64,000 bases of DNA from CAYOPZ01 sp964406005 (GCA_964406005.1 CAYOPZ010000004.1:62001-126000), one strand, 5' to 3'. Shown: positions 51,288 to 60,867, counted from the first letter of the stretch. Numbers and translations are program-made. The notes: generated by a model not told the origin, from the sequence alone.

Positions 51288-51300
51288 ATTGCTTTTTTAT

Positions 51301-51487
51301 TTGATTGGATCCTGTGAGAAGTAGCATTAGAACCTGTTTTCCAATCATCGGTCTATATTTGAGCGGATATAAAGAGCAGCATTAAATCTCTGATTTGCCG
51401 GCTGCGGTTTTATATCTGCTCAAATAAATCCGGCTGTAATCATTGAAAGCAGGATTTGCCGGCTGCGGTTTCACAGGATCCGATCAA
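51301..51487. repeat. MITE-like repeat with 17-bp terminal inverted repeats, copy B
   Basis: A 187-base non-coding element between the rhomboid operon and mutL. Its ends are TTGATTGGATCCTGTGA at 51301-51317 and the reverse complement of TTGATCGGATCCTGTGA at 51471-51487, one mismatch (T-G) in 17. Inside is a 13-bp hairpin, GAGCGGATATAAA (51361-51373) and TTTATATCTGCTC (51409-51421), with the same core (GAGCAGC, TTAAATC, CGGCTGCGG) as copy A at 29 kb. No transposase is present. Confidence 0.8.
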
Positions 51488-51548
51488 TCATTGTCTCTGT
51501 TTTTAATATTCACCTTTTAATATGCAACTTGTTCTTTTCATCGTCAGA

Positions 51549-53360
51549 TCATGAAAATAACTTTTCGAGGTCTTCCATGGGCAGGATCCTGAGCACCGCT
51601 TTCCCGTCTGCAGTGACCCCGGGTTCCCGGCATGCAAACAATTGATCCATAAGTTCCCTCATTTCTTCCGCCTCAAGCTTCCTGTCATACCCGATCGCGG
51701 ATGCACGCGCCATTGAAGCGGCCAGTTTTGAAGAGGCTTCCGTTTTTATATCTGCCTCCCTTTCCTTATAGTCCTTCAGGAACAATTCCAGCCATTCCTC
51801 CGTACCGGAAGATTGCATCTCTGCGGGTATGGCCTTGATTTCTATCCTGTGTTTGCCCAGGTCCCGGATTTCAAAACCCAAACTGCAAATATCGTCAAAT
51901 ATTTCAATTAGCAGCGCATGATCCCGGGCATTCATTTCAAGGGTCAGGGGATACAACTGCTGCTGTGCGACGGGTGATTTCCGGTCCAGGGTCCCGAGAT
52001 ATTTTTCATACAGTATTCTTTCATGCGCCCTTTTCTGGTCTACGATCATTATTCCCGATTTCACGGCCAGGAATATATACTTTTTCTTTAACTGGAACAG
52101 GGCGGATGCGGCTGTTTCACCGGGCTGCTCCATTCTTTGTCGGATGCTTCCGGCGAGTGTTTCCCCGGCTGCTGAAAGATCCTTATAAAGGCTTTCCCAC
52201 TGAGATGCACGTGTTGAATAAGCGTCCCCCCGGGGATCATTTATCTTATCTTCTTCAAAAGGATTGAAATCCGGGTTGAACTCTTCATGCGGGATACTGA
52301 TCTTTCCGTCTTTCCTGGCAAGAGGTATATCCATGGCTCCCTCCCTGTCAAAATCCAGGGAGGGGACCATGCTGTTTTTCCCGAGGACCTCTTTAACCGT
52401 AGCGTGAATGACCCGGTATATGGATTTATCTTCCTCGAACTTGATTTCCGTTTTTGTCGGATGTATATTGATATCTATGGATTCGGTGGGTGCTTCCATA
52501 TACAGGAAATAAGAGGGAACGGTATGGGGAGGAAGCACTTGTTCATAGGCCTCCATGATCGCTTTATGAAAGTATGGATGACGCATGAAGCGGTGGTTAA
52601 TAAAGAAAAACTGTTCGCCGGAGGTCTTTTTTGCCGCTTCGGGTTTCCCGATGAATCCCTGGATGCGGATAATGCTTGTTTGGGTATTAAGGGGGATCAG
52701 GACCTGGTTTATGTTTTTCCCGAACAGATTCACAATTCTCTGTTTTTGCTGGCTTTCAGGAAGGTTGTAGACCTCGGCCCGGTTGTGGGTCAGGCTGAAT
52801 TTCAGTTCGGGCCGGGCCAGAGTAACATGATAAAACTCGCTGAGGATATGCCGGTATTCGGTGGTATTCGTTTTCAGGAATTTGCGCCTGGCCGGTACAT
52901 TGTAGAAAAGGTTTTTCACCATGAAATTACTGCCTTTGGGGCAGCTTACGGGCGCCTGGTTTTCCAGTTTGGAACCATGTATGACAATCTCCGTGCCGAT
53001 TTCGTCCTCATGTCTTCTGGTTTTAAGTTCTGTTTCTGCAACAGCGGCAATGGATGCAAGGGCTTCGCCACGGAATCCAAGCGTTCTGATCGAGAACAGG
53101 TCGGAGGACCTGCTTATCTTGGATGTGGAATGCCGTTTGAAAGCCAGCCTGGCATCAGCCGGAGACATGCCGCAGCCATCGTCGATGACCTGCACAAGGG
53201 TACGGCCGGCATCCTTAACATTCACCTTGATATGCCCGGCCCCCGCATCGATGGCATTTTCCATCAGTTCCTTTACGACAGAAGCCGGCCGGTGAATGAC
53301 CTCGCCCGCGGCAATCTGGTCGGCAACAGAATCCGGTAAAAGTTTAATGATATCAGACAT
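51549..53360 (-). CDS. mutL: DNA mismatch repair protein MutL
   Basis: A 603-residue protein. The N-terminal GHKL ATPase domain shows VVKELMENAIDAGA, VIDDGCGMSP and RTLGFRGEALASIAA, and a helical linker leads to the C-terminal dimerisation domain. The region that holds DQHA-x-x-E-x4-E in nuclease-type MutL reads DQKRAHERILYE, with Lys in place of the metal-ligating His, and the later C-x-P-H-G-R-P-like motif reads CREPGVTADGK. So the endonuclease centre looks incomplete. It couples mismatch recognition by MutS to repair. Gene order mutL-rhomboid-rhomboid-EEP is conserved in the phylum. Confidence 0.95.
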   Translation of the reverse strand: MSDIIKLLPDSVADQIAAGEVIHRPASVVKELMENAIDAGAGHIKVNVKDAGRTLVQVIDDGCGMSPADARLAFKRHSTSKISRSSDLFSIRTLGFRGEALASIAAVAETELKTRRHEDEIGTEIVIHGSKLENQAPVSCPKGSNFMVKNLFYNVPARRKFLKTNTTEYRHILSEFYHVTLARPELKFSLTHNRAEVYNLPESQQKQRIVNLFGKNINQVLIPLNTQTSIIRIQGFIGKPEAAKKTSGEQFFFINHRFMRHPYFHKAIMEAYEQVLPPHTVPSYFLYMEAPTESIDINIHPTKTEIKFEEDKSIYRVIHATVKEVLGKNSMVPSLDFDREGAMDIPLARKDGKISIPHEEFNPDFNPFEEDKINDPRGDAYSTRASQWESLYKDLSAAGETLAGSIRQRMEQPGETAASALFQLKKKYIFLAVKSGIMIVDQKRAHERILYEKYLGTLDRKSPVAQQQLYPLTLEMNARDHALLIEIFDDICSLGFEIRDLGKHRIEIKAIPAEMQSSGTEEWLELFLKDYKEREADIKTEASSKLAASMARASAIGYDRKLEAEEMRELMDQLFACREPGVTADGKAVLRILPMEDLEKLFS

Positions 53361-53364
53361 CCTG

Positions 53365-53643
53365 TCAGTAGAAAAACAAATAATACGAAATAAACAGAAG
53401 AAAAATAATGATCAGGATCAGCCTGGTGGTAGAGTATTTTTGGGATTTATTTCTTTTGCTGTAATACCGGGAGAAAGATCCTTTTGTCATCGTCCTCATG
53501 TTCCCCTCCCCGTTTTTAATACCGTATTCCTGCTCTATCTTCCTTATCCGCTCCTCAAGCTGCTCTTTCTGCTCATCGTAATAAAGGGGCTGGTAATTGA
53601 ACTTCTTGTGCTGCGGTATTTTGAAGAACCTCGGAATTCCCAT
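53365..53643 (-). CDS. Small conserved membrane protein next to mutL
   Basis: A 92-residue protein with a basic, glutamate-rich soluble part (residues 1-70, for example EQLEERIRKIEQEYG) and a single C-terminal membrane segment (LILIIIFLLFISYYLFF), which suggests tail-anchoring in the inner membrane. Similar small proteins occur beside mutL in other Bacteroidota, but the function is unknown. Its stop lies only four bases before the mutL start, so it likely heads the mutL operon. Confidence 0.75.
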   Translation of the reverse strand: MGIPRFFKIPQHKKFNYQPLYYDEQKEQLEERIRKIEQEYGIKNGEGNMRTMTKGSFSRYYSKRNKSQKYSTTRLILIIIFLLFISYYLFFY

Positions 53644-53806
53644 ACAAGAATGTTTTCGGCAAAGTTATCCAATTATTTTCACACGCACCTCCTTCTGTTC
53701 ATAAATACCCTTCCAGCAGTTATTTTAGGGCTTGGTTTTTAGGCAACTATTATGTAATTTATTTCCCGTAACTAAAATAAACCAACCAGTAACCAACACA
53801 GTAATT

Positions 53807-54667
53807 ATGGATAAAAGAATCAATGATCTTTACGATGCCTACAGTTCAGGTCGGATGGAACGCCGCGATTTCCTCCGGAAACTGACTGTATTTACCGGCG
53901 GTACGGCTGCGGCCATGAGCCTGATGTCATTGCTGGAAGACAATCAGGCAAATGCTGCTGCCGGTTCCCGGGATGATCCTGATCTGCAGACGGAGTTTAT
54001 CACATACACGGGAGAATCGGGAGAGATAAAGGCCTATCTGGCAAGACCCCGGAATATGGAAAAACTTCCTGCAGTACTCGTAATTCATGAAATCATGGGG
54101 TTGAATGCCCATATTATGGATGTGAACAGGCGCATGGCCGCGGAAGGGTTCCTGGCACTGGCCCCCGATGCCCTGTCTCCCGTGGGCGGGACACCCGATG
54201 ACCCCCAAAAAGCCTGGGCTATGGTGAGTGAACTGGATCCCGAAAAAACAACCGGGGATTTTGTGGCCGCGGCCCGGTACCTGAGAACGCATCCGCTCTC
54301 CACCGGAAAGGTGGGTTGTACGGGGTTTTGCTGGGGAGGTGGAATGACAAACCAGGTGGCTGTTTCTGACCCCGATCTTGATGCGGCCGTTCCTTATTAT
54401 GGCGCACAACCAGATCCGGAGGATGTGCCCGGGATCAAGGCATCCCTCATGGCCCACTACGGGGGAGAGGATGAGCGGATCAATGCCGGGATTCCCGCTT
54501 TTGAGGAAGCCCTGAAGAAGGTAGGTACCGATTATCAGATTTATATTTACGAGGGTGCCGGCCATGCATTCAACAATGATACGAATCCTGATCGCTATAA
54601 TGAGGAAGCGGCGAAACTGGCCTGGGAGCGTACCATCTCATTTTTCAGGGAGAAACTGAAATCCTGA
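53807..54667 (+). CDS. Dienelactone-hydrolase-family protein with a Tat-type signal
   Basis: A 286-residue alpha/beta hydrolase. The N-terminus has an RRDFLRK twin-arginine motif and a hydrophobic stretch (LTVFTGGTAAAMSLMSL), so export through Tat is likely. VLVIHEIMGLNAHIMD, the nucleophile elbow GFCWGGGM with Cys, and EGAGHAF with His are the DLH motifs; the acid is in the GGEDERI segment. The natural substrate is unclear. I start at 53807 (MDKRIND). It converges on the anSME gene with a ten-base gap. Confidence 0.9.
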   Translation: MDKRINDLYDAYSSGRMERRDFLRKLTVFTGGTAAAMSLMSLLEDNQANAAAGSRDDPDLQTEFITYTGESGEIKAYLARPRNMEKLPAVLVIHEIMGLNAHIMDVNRRMAAEGFLALAPDALSPVGGTPDDPQKAWAMVSELDPEKTTGDFVAAARYLRTHPLSTGKVGCTGFCWGGGMTNQVAVSDPDLDAAVPYYGAQPDPEDVPGIKASLMAHYGGEDERINAGIPAFEEALKKVGTDYQIYIYEGAGHAFNNDTNPDRYNEEAAKLAWERTISFFREKLKS

Positions 54668-54677
54668 AACCGGTGAT

Positions 54678-55826
54678 TTAATTGCCCCGCTCCCGGATCT
54701 GCTGCTGCCACTGTACAGCGATGGCCTCCACGAACGGCCGGCAGTGTGTAAAGAAATATTTGTATCCGGGACACAGATAATTCAACCCGGGCTCTCCGTC
54801 AGGTGTTCTGATAAAGCGGTTCTTCGGGCATTCTCCGTTGCACATCGACCTGACCTCGCAATCGAGGCAATATCCGGGGAGGGTATCGAGCTTTGCCTGC
54901 CCGAATGCTTTTTGTTCAGGGCTGTCAAGCAAATCATCCAGGGAACGATCCCTGATGTTGCCCAGGCAGTGCCGGGCATCCACGAAATGATCGCATGAGT
55001 AAAAATCCCCGTTGTGCTCTACCACCGGAACAGCGCCGCATGTTTGTTTGAATATGCATAATGTATGGTCCTGGTTGAAGGCGGTCCTTGCGGCCTCTTC
55101 GAAAATCTGCACCTTGACCCTTCCGATGTCGAGTTCCCTCCATTCATCGAATATGGCAGCCAGAAATTTCCCGAATGCTTCCGCGGGAACGGTATCCCTG
55201 CTTACTCCCCCGGATGCACCCGGCAGGGGCTCTACCAGCGGAAGAAAGCTGATGTATCTGGCTTCAAGCCCTTTGAAGAACCGGTACACTTCCAGCGGAT
55301 ATTTCACATTGTCTGCATTCACGACGCATAATATCTCATTTGTGACCTTGTATTTCTGCAGCAGTTCGTACCCGCGCAGGGCTTTTTGAAATGTAGGTTT
55401 CCTGCCTTTCGAAAGGCGGTGAATATCGTGCAGTTCGGCGGGACCGTCAATGCTTATCCCGACCAGGAAATTCTCATCGGCGAAAAACCTGCACCATTCG
55501 TCGTTGAGCAGGGTCCCGTTGGTCTGTATGCCGTTCACGATCCTGCGCCCGGGAGGCCTGTGCTTGCGCTGCAATGCCACGGCATTCCGGAAAAATCCCA
55601 ATCCCGCCATCGTGGGTTCTCCTCCGTGCCAGGAAAAGCCGATCACCGGTTCCGTCGAAGCCTGAATGTGGCGGACAATGTATTCCTCAAGGATACTGCC
55701 GGGCATGCGGAATGATTCGTTTGCCGGGAAAAGTTGCTCTTTTTCCAGGTAATAGCAATAACTGCAGTCGAGATTGCAGACCGGTCCCACCGGCTTGACG
55801 AATATCTGAAATTCCCTGGCTGGCAT
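54678..55826 (-). CDS. Anaerobic sulfatase-maturating enzyme (radical SAM/SPASM)
   Basis: A 382-residue radical SAM protein. The radical cluster motif is CNLDCSYCYYLEK (CxxxCxxC), and the C-terminal SPASM part has several cysteines (CGAVPVVEHNGDFYSCDH, CLDCEVRSMCNGECPKN). It converts an active-site Cys or Ser of sulfatases into formylglycine. There is no sulfatase in the window, so its target lies elsewhere in the genome. Neighbouring esterase and TonB genes may be part of polymer use. It is separate from the SpoIIE protein by 19 bases. Confidence 0.9.
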   Translation of the reverse strand: MPAREFQIFVKPVGPVCNLDCSYCYYLEKEQLFPANESFRMPGSILEEYIVRHIQASTEPVIGFSWHGGEPTMAGLGFFRNAVALQRKHRPPGRRIVNGIQTNGTLLNDEWCRFFADENFLVGISIDGPAELHDIHRLSKGRKPTFQKALRGYELLQKYKVTNEILCVVNADNVKYPLEVYRFFKGLEARYISFLPLVEPLPGASGGVSRDTVPAEAFGKFLAAIFDEWRELDIGRVKVQIFEEAARTAFNQDHTLCIFKQTCGAVPVVEHNGDFYSCDHFVDARHCLGNIRDRSLDDLLDSPEQKAFGQAKLDTLPGYCLDCEVRSMCNGECPKNRFIRTPDGEPGLNYLCPGYKYFFTHCRPFVEAIAVQWQQQIRERGN

Positions 55827-55845
55827 GATTGGCTTTTTGCCTGTT

Positions 55846-58512
55846 TCAAATTCTCAATCCTATTACGCAGATATCGTCCACCTGGGCCTGGATCCCCATC
55901 CAGTCGTCCAGGGTTTCGCCCAGGATCTGATTTTGCTGTTTCATGGACAGATGGGCGTTCCTGAGCAGCATTTCCTTGAAGGGCTTGTATTTGAATTTTT
56001 TCCCCCGCGGACCTCCGAACTGGTCGGGATATCCGTCTGAAAAAAGGTATATATTGTCCCCTTCCCTGAGCTCCAGTTCATGCGAGGAGAACTTGTCCAT
56101 TTTCACGAAATAACCAATTGGCATTTTGTCCGCCTGTATTTCATAGAGAATGTACCCGTTGTCTTCCAATGATTCGAAAACAGAGATGTTCTCGATTTCG
56201 GGCCGGGGCTGTTCCTTACGGCGTGCAATATAAAGCGGGTTATAGGCTCCTGCATACGCCAGTTTCCCTGAGTCATGGAACAGGGTGATGAGTGCCAGGT
56301 CCATGCCGTCGCGCTGTTCACCGGGCTGGCCCTTTTGCCCCAGTGCATTGATGACCTCTTTTCTGAGCCTGCGCAGTATGACCGCAGGATGGGTAATGTA
56401 TTCCTTCTGGACGATTTCCTTGAGCAGTGACATGCCCAGCATGCTCATGAACGCCCCCGGTACGCCGTGCCCTGTGCAATCGGAAACCGTCAGAACAGTG
56501 GTGTTTTCGACGGTTGCGGTCCAGAAGAAATCACCGCTGACGATGTCCCTGGGCCTGAAGAAAAGAAAATGATCCGAGATCAGTGAATTCAGGGATTCCA
56601 GGTCCGGAAGGGTGGAGGTTTGTATTTTTTTCGCATATTCGTGGCTTTTCAGGATCTCCTTGTTATTGTTTTCTATCTCCTCCTTCTGATCCGCCAGCAT
56701 ATCCCGCTGCGCTTCGATTTCGTCACGCTGTGCTTCGATCTCGTCCCTCTGGGAGCTGATCTCCTCGTTCTTCTGGGCAAGATCCCTGTTCTTGTCTTCG
56801 ATCTCGGCTTTTTGCTTTGCAAGCAATGCATTCTTCTTTCTTGTCCAGATGAGGCTTCCAAGGATCAGGACGGTGACAAGCAGGCCGAGTGCGGAGGTCA
56901 GGATCAATGCCTTTTTGACTGTTTTCTGCCGGTCCAGTTCAAGCCGGTCCATCTCCTGTTTCTGTTCCAGCAGCTGGATTTCCTGCTCCTGTTCCTTCTG
57001 CCTTGCGGAATCCTTTTCGAGCTCCAGGGTCATTATCTGTGCTTCCTGTGCCAGCATCCGGTTTTGCCGTTCCTGCTGCTCGGCTGCATGCTGCTGCTCT
57101 TTAATGGTCAGGGAATCCCTGAGTTTCTCATCTTCCAGCCTGATAAGTTCCTTCTCCTGTTCTTCCCTCTCCAGTTGAAGCGTCAATTGTTGTATGGCAA
57201 GTTCATTTACCTGTTCTTCCTTCAATTTCAGGATCAGGTCCCTTTCTGATTTCTCCAGCCGGGTTTTCTTCTGCACGAGTTCCTGTTCTTCCAGTTTATC
57301 GGCCAGTTGAAGGCTGTCCCTTATGTTCAGGTATTCTTCATAGTATTCAAGGGCCTGGACAGGGTCATTTCCATCACTCAGGATGCGTGAATAGGTAAGA
57401 TATCCCTCTGAAAGTCTCCGGGGATCCCCTGCCTGAAGGGCGGATTCGATGGAGTTTTTGCTGAAAAATCCGGCATTGTAAAGGTCTTCCTCATGATAAT
57501 AGACCAGGGCGAGTATGTTTTCGACACGTGACTTTTCACCCGGTTCCCCGGATCCGTCAAGGGCATTGATCGACATCTGAAAATAGGGTATGGCCTGCTT
57601 GTTTTCCTCCATATTCTGGTAGCAGATCCCGGCATTGGTCATCATCAGGGAAAGATCCTTTTGCGCCAGTCCTGCCTTCTCACCGTAATCGATGGCTTCC
57701 CGGTAGGCAAGCGCGGCGTTTTCATAATCCCCGAGCAGGGTGAGGTCATAACCCATGTTGTTCTTCGTGACAGACATTTTTTTGAAATCCTGCTGCTGGC
57801 TGTACCGGTCGAAAAGTATCCCGTTGTATTCCAGGGCCTTTTCATAGCGGCCCGACATGCTGTATGCCCTGACCAGGTAATTCAGCACCTGGCTGTCATC
57901 CCGGCCCCTTTCATCAAGCAGTGTTCTCAGGTCGTTGAAATAAGTTATCGAAGAGTCAACCTTTCCGTCCAGCAGGGTTGCCAGGCCGATTTTTTCAAGG
58001 TAACCGGTACGGGCTGCATAATCAGATAAGGGAGTCAGTCGCAGAACCTTGTTGTAGTATTCTCCCTCTTTTTCATATACCGACTCGAGGTGGTAGTTAT
58101 GTGCAATGCCGGCGTAAATCTCCGACAGGGAGGACGTGTCACCTCTTTTTTCAAAGATATTGGCAGCCCTCAGGTAGTAGGGGATGGCTTCCCCTGCCAG
58201 TCCCTGCCGGTTGTATATTTCGGCGATAAGAGAAAGAACGGCGGTTTCTGTTTCTTCAGTGCCTGCCAGCATCGCCGATTGCAGGGCTTCGTTTGCCTGA
58301 TCGAGCGCCAGGTCAAAACTGTCTTTCTCAAGGGAGTTCATAGCCTCGTTCAAAACGGTAACCGCCCTTGCGGAATCCAGTGATGCAGGCTCCGGGGTCA
58401 CGGATACGGCTGCCTGGCCCGGTGCCGGCACCGGACATAGCATGGACAGCAGAAGCAGAATAAAAGGCTTCCGGAATACACTTCTTCTGTTTAGAGTCCG
58501 ATTCATCATCAT
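55846..58512 (-). CDS. TPR-domain membrane protein with SpoIIE-type phosphatase
   Basis: An 888-residue protein. A signal peptide (about residues 1-34) is followed by TPR repeats (about 50-400), a long charged coiled coil (410-525), one membrane segment (about 530-555), a second coiled coil (558-625, with EIEAQRD repeats), and a SpoIIE/PP2C domain to the end (FFRPRDIVSGDFFW, DCTGHGVPGAFMS, FSDGYPDQFGG). The periplasmic TPR region may sense ligands and the cytoplasmic phosphatase acts on unknown phosphoproteins. Its phosphatase is closely similar to that of the propeller protein at 29.5 kb. The TonB receptor gene ends nine bases upstream. Confidence 0.9.
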   Translation of the reverse strand: MMMNRTLNRRSVFRKPFILLLLSMLCPVPAPGQAAVSVTPEPASLDSARAVTVLNEAMNSLEKDSFDLALDQANEALQSAMLAGTEETETAVLSLIAEIYNRQGLAGEAIPYYLRAANIFEKRGDTSSLSEIYAGIAHNYHLESVYEKEGEYYNKVLRLTPLSDYAARTGYLEKIGLATLLDGKVDSSITYFNDLRTLLDERGRDDSQVLNYLVRAYSMSGRYEKALEYNGILFDRYSQQQDFKKMSVTKNNMGYDLTLLGDYENAALAYREAIDYGEKAGLAQKDLSLMMTNAGICYQNMEENKQAIPYFQMSINALDGSGEPGEKSRVENILALVYYHEEDLYNAGFFSKNSIESALQAGDPRRLSEGYLTYSRILSDGNDPVQALEYYEEYLNIRDSLQLADKLEEQELVQKKTRLEKSERDLILKLKEEQVNELAIQQLTLQLEREEQEKELIRLEDEKLRDSLTIKEQQHAAEQQERQNRMLAQEAQIMTLELEKDSARQKEQEQEIQLLEQKQEMDRLELDRQKTVKKALILTSALGLLVTVLILGSLIWTRKKNALLAKQKAEIEDKNRDLAQKNEEISSQRDEIEAQRDEIEAQRDMLADQKEEIENNNKEILKSHEYAKKIQTSTLPDLESLNSLISDHFLFFRPRDIVSGDFFWTATVENTTVLTVSDCTGHGVPGAFMSMLGMSLLKEIVQKEYITHPAVILRRLRKEVINALGQKGQPGEQRDGMDLALITLFHDSGKLAYAGAYNPLYIARRKEQPRPEIENISVFESLEDNGYILYEIQADKMPIGYFVKMDKFSSHELELREGDNIYLFSDGYPDQFGGPRGKKFKYKPFKEMLLRNAHLSMKQQNQILGETLDDWMGIQAQVDDICVIGLRI

Positions 58513-58521
58513 TCGTCCCGG

Positions 58522-60867
58522 CTAATTCAGTTTATAGGAAAATCCGAACCTTATGCTTCTTCTCAGCTGAGGATTGTAAACCAGGTTCTCTTCCAGGATT
58601 GTAGCGTTAACGCTGCCGTATTTCTCATCGAACAGGTTTGTCACTTTCAGAAACATGCTCAGATCGTCGCTGATATGATAGCTGGTCATGGCATTCATTG
58701 CATAGTAACCGTCCGTATTACTGAATAGTTCGTTGTACAGATCTTCAAAGGGAATGAGAAGACGCAGCCACTTGGTCGTCCAGTGGCTTTCAATATTTAC
58801 GTACAGTTTATTAACCGGGTAAAAAGACACTTTAAGCCTGCCCCTGTGCTTTGGCGTGAGCGAAAGGTAGCTTTTAACGATGCCGATCACATCCGGAAGA
58901 TGATCCTGCCGGTTTAAAAAGCTGAGACTGACTTCCGCATCGAGGTTTATCGATTTGACAAGATCTTCGAACCTCAGGGTCGTCTGGCTTCCGACAACAT
59001 TCGATATGGATGACTGGTTATTGATCCAGGATTCTACGGAATCATTGGCTGCATCGGGGTAGCTGAAATTGCTCATGGGCAGTGTTTCGGGGACGATATG
59101 ATCCGTTATGCGGTACCAGTAAAAAGTCTGGTGAAGCATAGCCCTTCTGAAAACCGGCCGTGTAATTCCCAGTTCCATGGATGTAAATTTTTCAGGGGCC
59201 AGGTCGGGATTGGGAACAACCTGGTAATGAATCCGGTCATCCGATGTCGGATAGGCAAGCGATTGGTAGGTGAGGGAAGAAGGGGGTGCCTTATAGGCAG
59301 ATCCGACGGAAAAATGGATGGCCAGCTTTTTCGCAGATTTATAAAGGATCCCGAGCTGTGGGCTGAACCGGTTGCCGTACAGTGTATTGATATCATAACG
59401 GATCCCTCCGGAGAGCCTGAGTTTATCGAAACTCTGATAGAATTGCAGGAATTCGGAAAGATTGCTGTAGGTCAGGGGATTGATCCCGAAATTGCCGAAA
59501 ACGGTATCCCGTATGCTGACGTTTTCACTATAGGGTGTGTATTTTCTTTTGTCAAATGGGGTCAAAAGGTAGTTGGTGACAGGCAGGTTCCCGGACTGGG
59601 TATAGGACAGACCCGCAACAATCTCAAGATTTTTGAGCGGTGTGCCCGAGAAGACCTGTTCAAGCAGCAGGTCATCGGAGGCGGAATACCGGTATACCTT
59701 GTCGGTAAGGTTATAAAATGTAACCCCCTGGCTTGTATTGTTATCCATCCTGTAAACTACGCTGCACAGGTTTGTGGAAGAGGAGAACCTGTCGAATTCC
59801 CTGACATAGCTGAGTGTGGTCCGGTGTATGTTTTCACCCCAGAAATTCTGGGGATTGTTGTATTTGTAAAAGACGGGTGAGAGTCCCAGGGAACTGTGGG
59901 TCCGCCGGTACATATTGTTGTACGAAAGGCTGATGCCGCGGAATTTCATATGCAGGCCCAGCATATGCGAGGAAGATCCCAGGGCTTCTATATCCGGTAA
60001 TGTAAGTGAACCTTCGTAGAATTTCCCGTAATACTGCTTTTCGAAGTCTGCCGGATTTATACCATTGTTTACCAGAAGCGCCTCATTCAGATCGAGTGCT
60101 TCATACTGCGTTCCGCCGATGTTGAAAATTTCCCCCTTCTGCTGGTAATAGTTCAGCGGGTTATAAACGCCTTCATCGGTATATTTTAAATTCATGTTGC
60201 TGTATTCCGATTTGCTGCCGTAAAAACTGTATTGAAGGATATTGTTGTTTTTCCCGCCTTTACCCCCGAGGAAAAAATTGATGTAGTTGAAACCGTCCTC
60301 CCCGAGGCTGATGTCCCCGCGGACAAAGCTGCTCTTATCCGCTTCCCTGGTAATGATATTGATCACCCCCGAGACGGCATCCGCACCATAGATTGCGGAA
60401 GAAATACCGTAAATGACCTCGATCTTTTCAGCCTGCCGTATGGGCAACTGGCTTCCGATGGGCATCCCCGACACAACGGAAGGCTTGATAGGCATCCCGT
60501 TGATCAGGATTTTTGAATAAAGGTTACCTGTCAGCCCCCATATCTGAAAGCTTTCTCCCAGTTCCCCGTAGCCGGGCTGGGATGTATTGATGCCAGGCAG
60601 TGCATTCAGCACATCGATCAGGGAAGTATATTCATTGCGGAGTATCTCTTCGTGAGATATTACATAGACCGTCAGGGGCAGTTCATCGAGGTTTTTGGAA
60701 ATACGGCCGGCTGAAATGACATTCAGCCTGTTTGTATCTGCCTTGAAAACAAGATCTCCCGCCTGAAGAGCATAATTCTGAATGACAGACAAGGCAGTAT
60801 CGGGCTGGGGCAATACACTCGCCGTGATTGCAAAGAGCATGATCAGTATTGTCCCGGACCGTTTCAA
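58522..60867 (-). CDS. TonB-dependent outer-membrane receptor
   Basis: About 781 residues. A plug domain follows a signal peptide: ISKNLDELPLTVYVISHEEI, YTSLIDVLNALPGINTSQPGYG, KILINGMPI, and GISSAIYGADAVSGVINIIT; the rest is a 22-strand barrel ending in IRFGFSYKLN. It has no N-terminal carboxypeptidase-like domain, so it is not a SusC-type protein. It probably imports a siderophore, vitamin or small ligand. The start is uncertain: the frame runs upstream to a GTG at 60918, but a TTG at 60867 gives a textbook signal peptide (MKRSGTILIMLFAITASVLPQ). It is in line with the SpoIIE gene. Confidence 0.9.
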   Translation of the reverse strand: MKRSGTILIMLFAITASVLPQPDTALSVIQNYALQAGDLVFKADTNRLNVISAGRISKNLDELPLTVYVISHEEILRNEYTSLIDVLNALPGINTSQPGYGELGESFQIWGLTGNLYSKILINGMPIKPSVVSGMPIGSQLPIRQAEKIEVIYGISSAIYGADAVSGVINIITREADKSSFVRGDISLGEDGFNYINFFLGGKGGKNNNILQYSFYGSKSEYSNMNLKYTDEGVYNPLNYYQQKGEIFNIGGTQYEALDLNEALLVNNGINPADFEKQYYGKFYEGSLTLPDIEALGSSSHMLGLHMKFRGISLSYNNMYRRTHSSLGLSPVFYKYNNPQNFWGENIHRTTLSYVREFDRFSSSTNLCSVVYRMDNNTSQGVTFYNLTDKVYRYSASDDLLLEQVFSGTPLKNLEIVAGLSYTQSGNLPVTNYLLTPFDKRKYTPYSENVSIRDTVFGNFGINPLTYSNLSEFLQFYQSFDKLRLSGGIRYDINTLYGNRFSPQLGILYKSAKKLAIHFSVGSAYKAPPSSLTYQSLAYPTSDDRIHYQVVPNPDLAPEKFTSMELGITRPVFRRAMLHQTFYWYRITDHIVPETLPMSNFSYPDAANDSVESWINNQSSISNVVGSQTTLRFEDLVKSINLDAEVSLSFLNRQDHLPDVIGIVKSYLSLTPKHRGRLKVSFYPVNKLYVNIESHWTTKWLRLLIPFEDLYNELFSNTDGYYAMNAMTSYHISDDLSMFLKVTNLFDEKYGSVNATILEENLVYNPQLRRSIRFGFSYKLN

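Noticed and set aside
52287..53339. 350-codon plus-strand open frame antisense to mutL
   Set aside because: It lies fully inside mutL in the opposite strand and has no recognisable motifs; mutL motifs are unambiguous.
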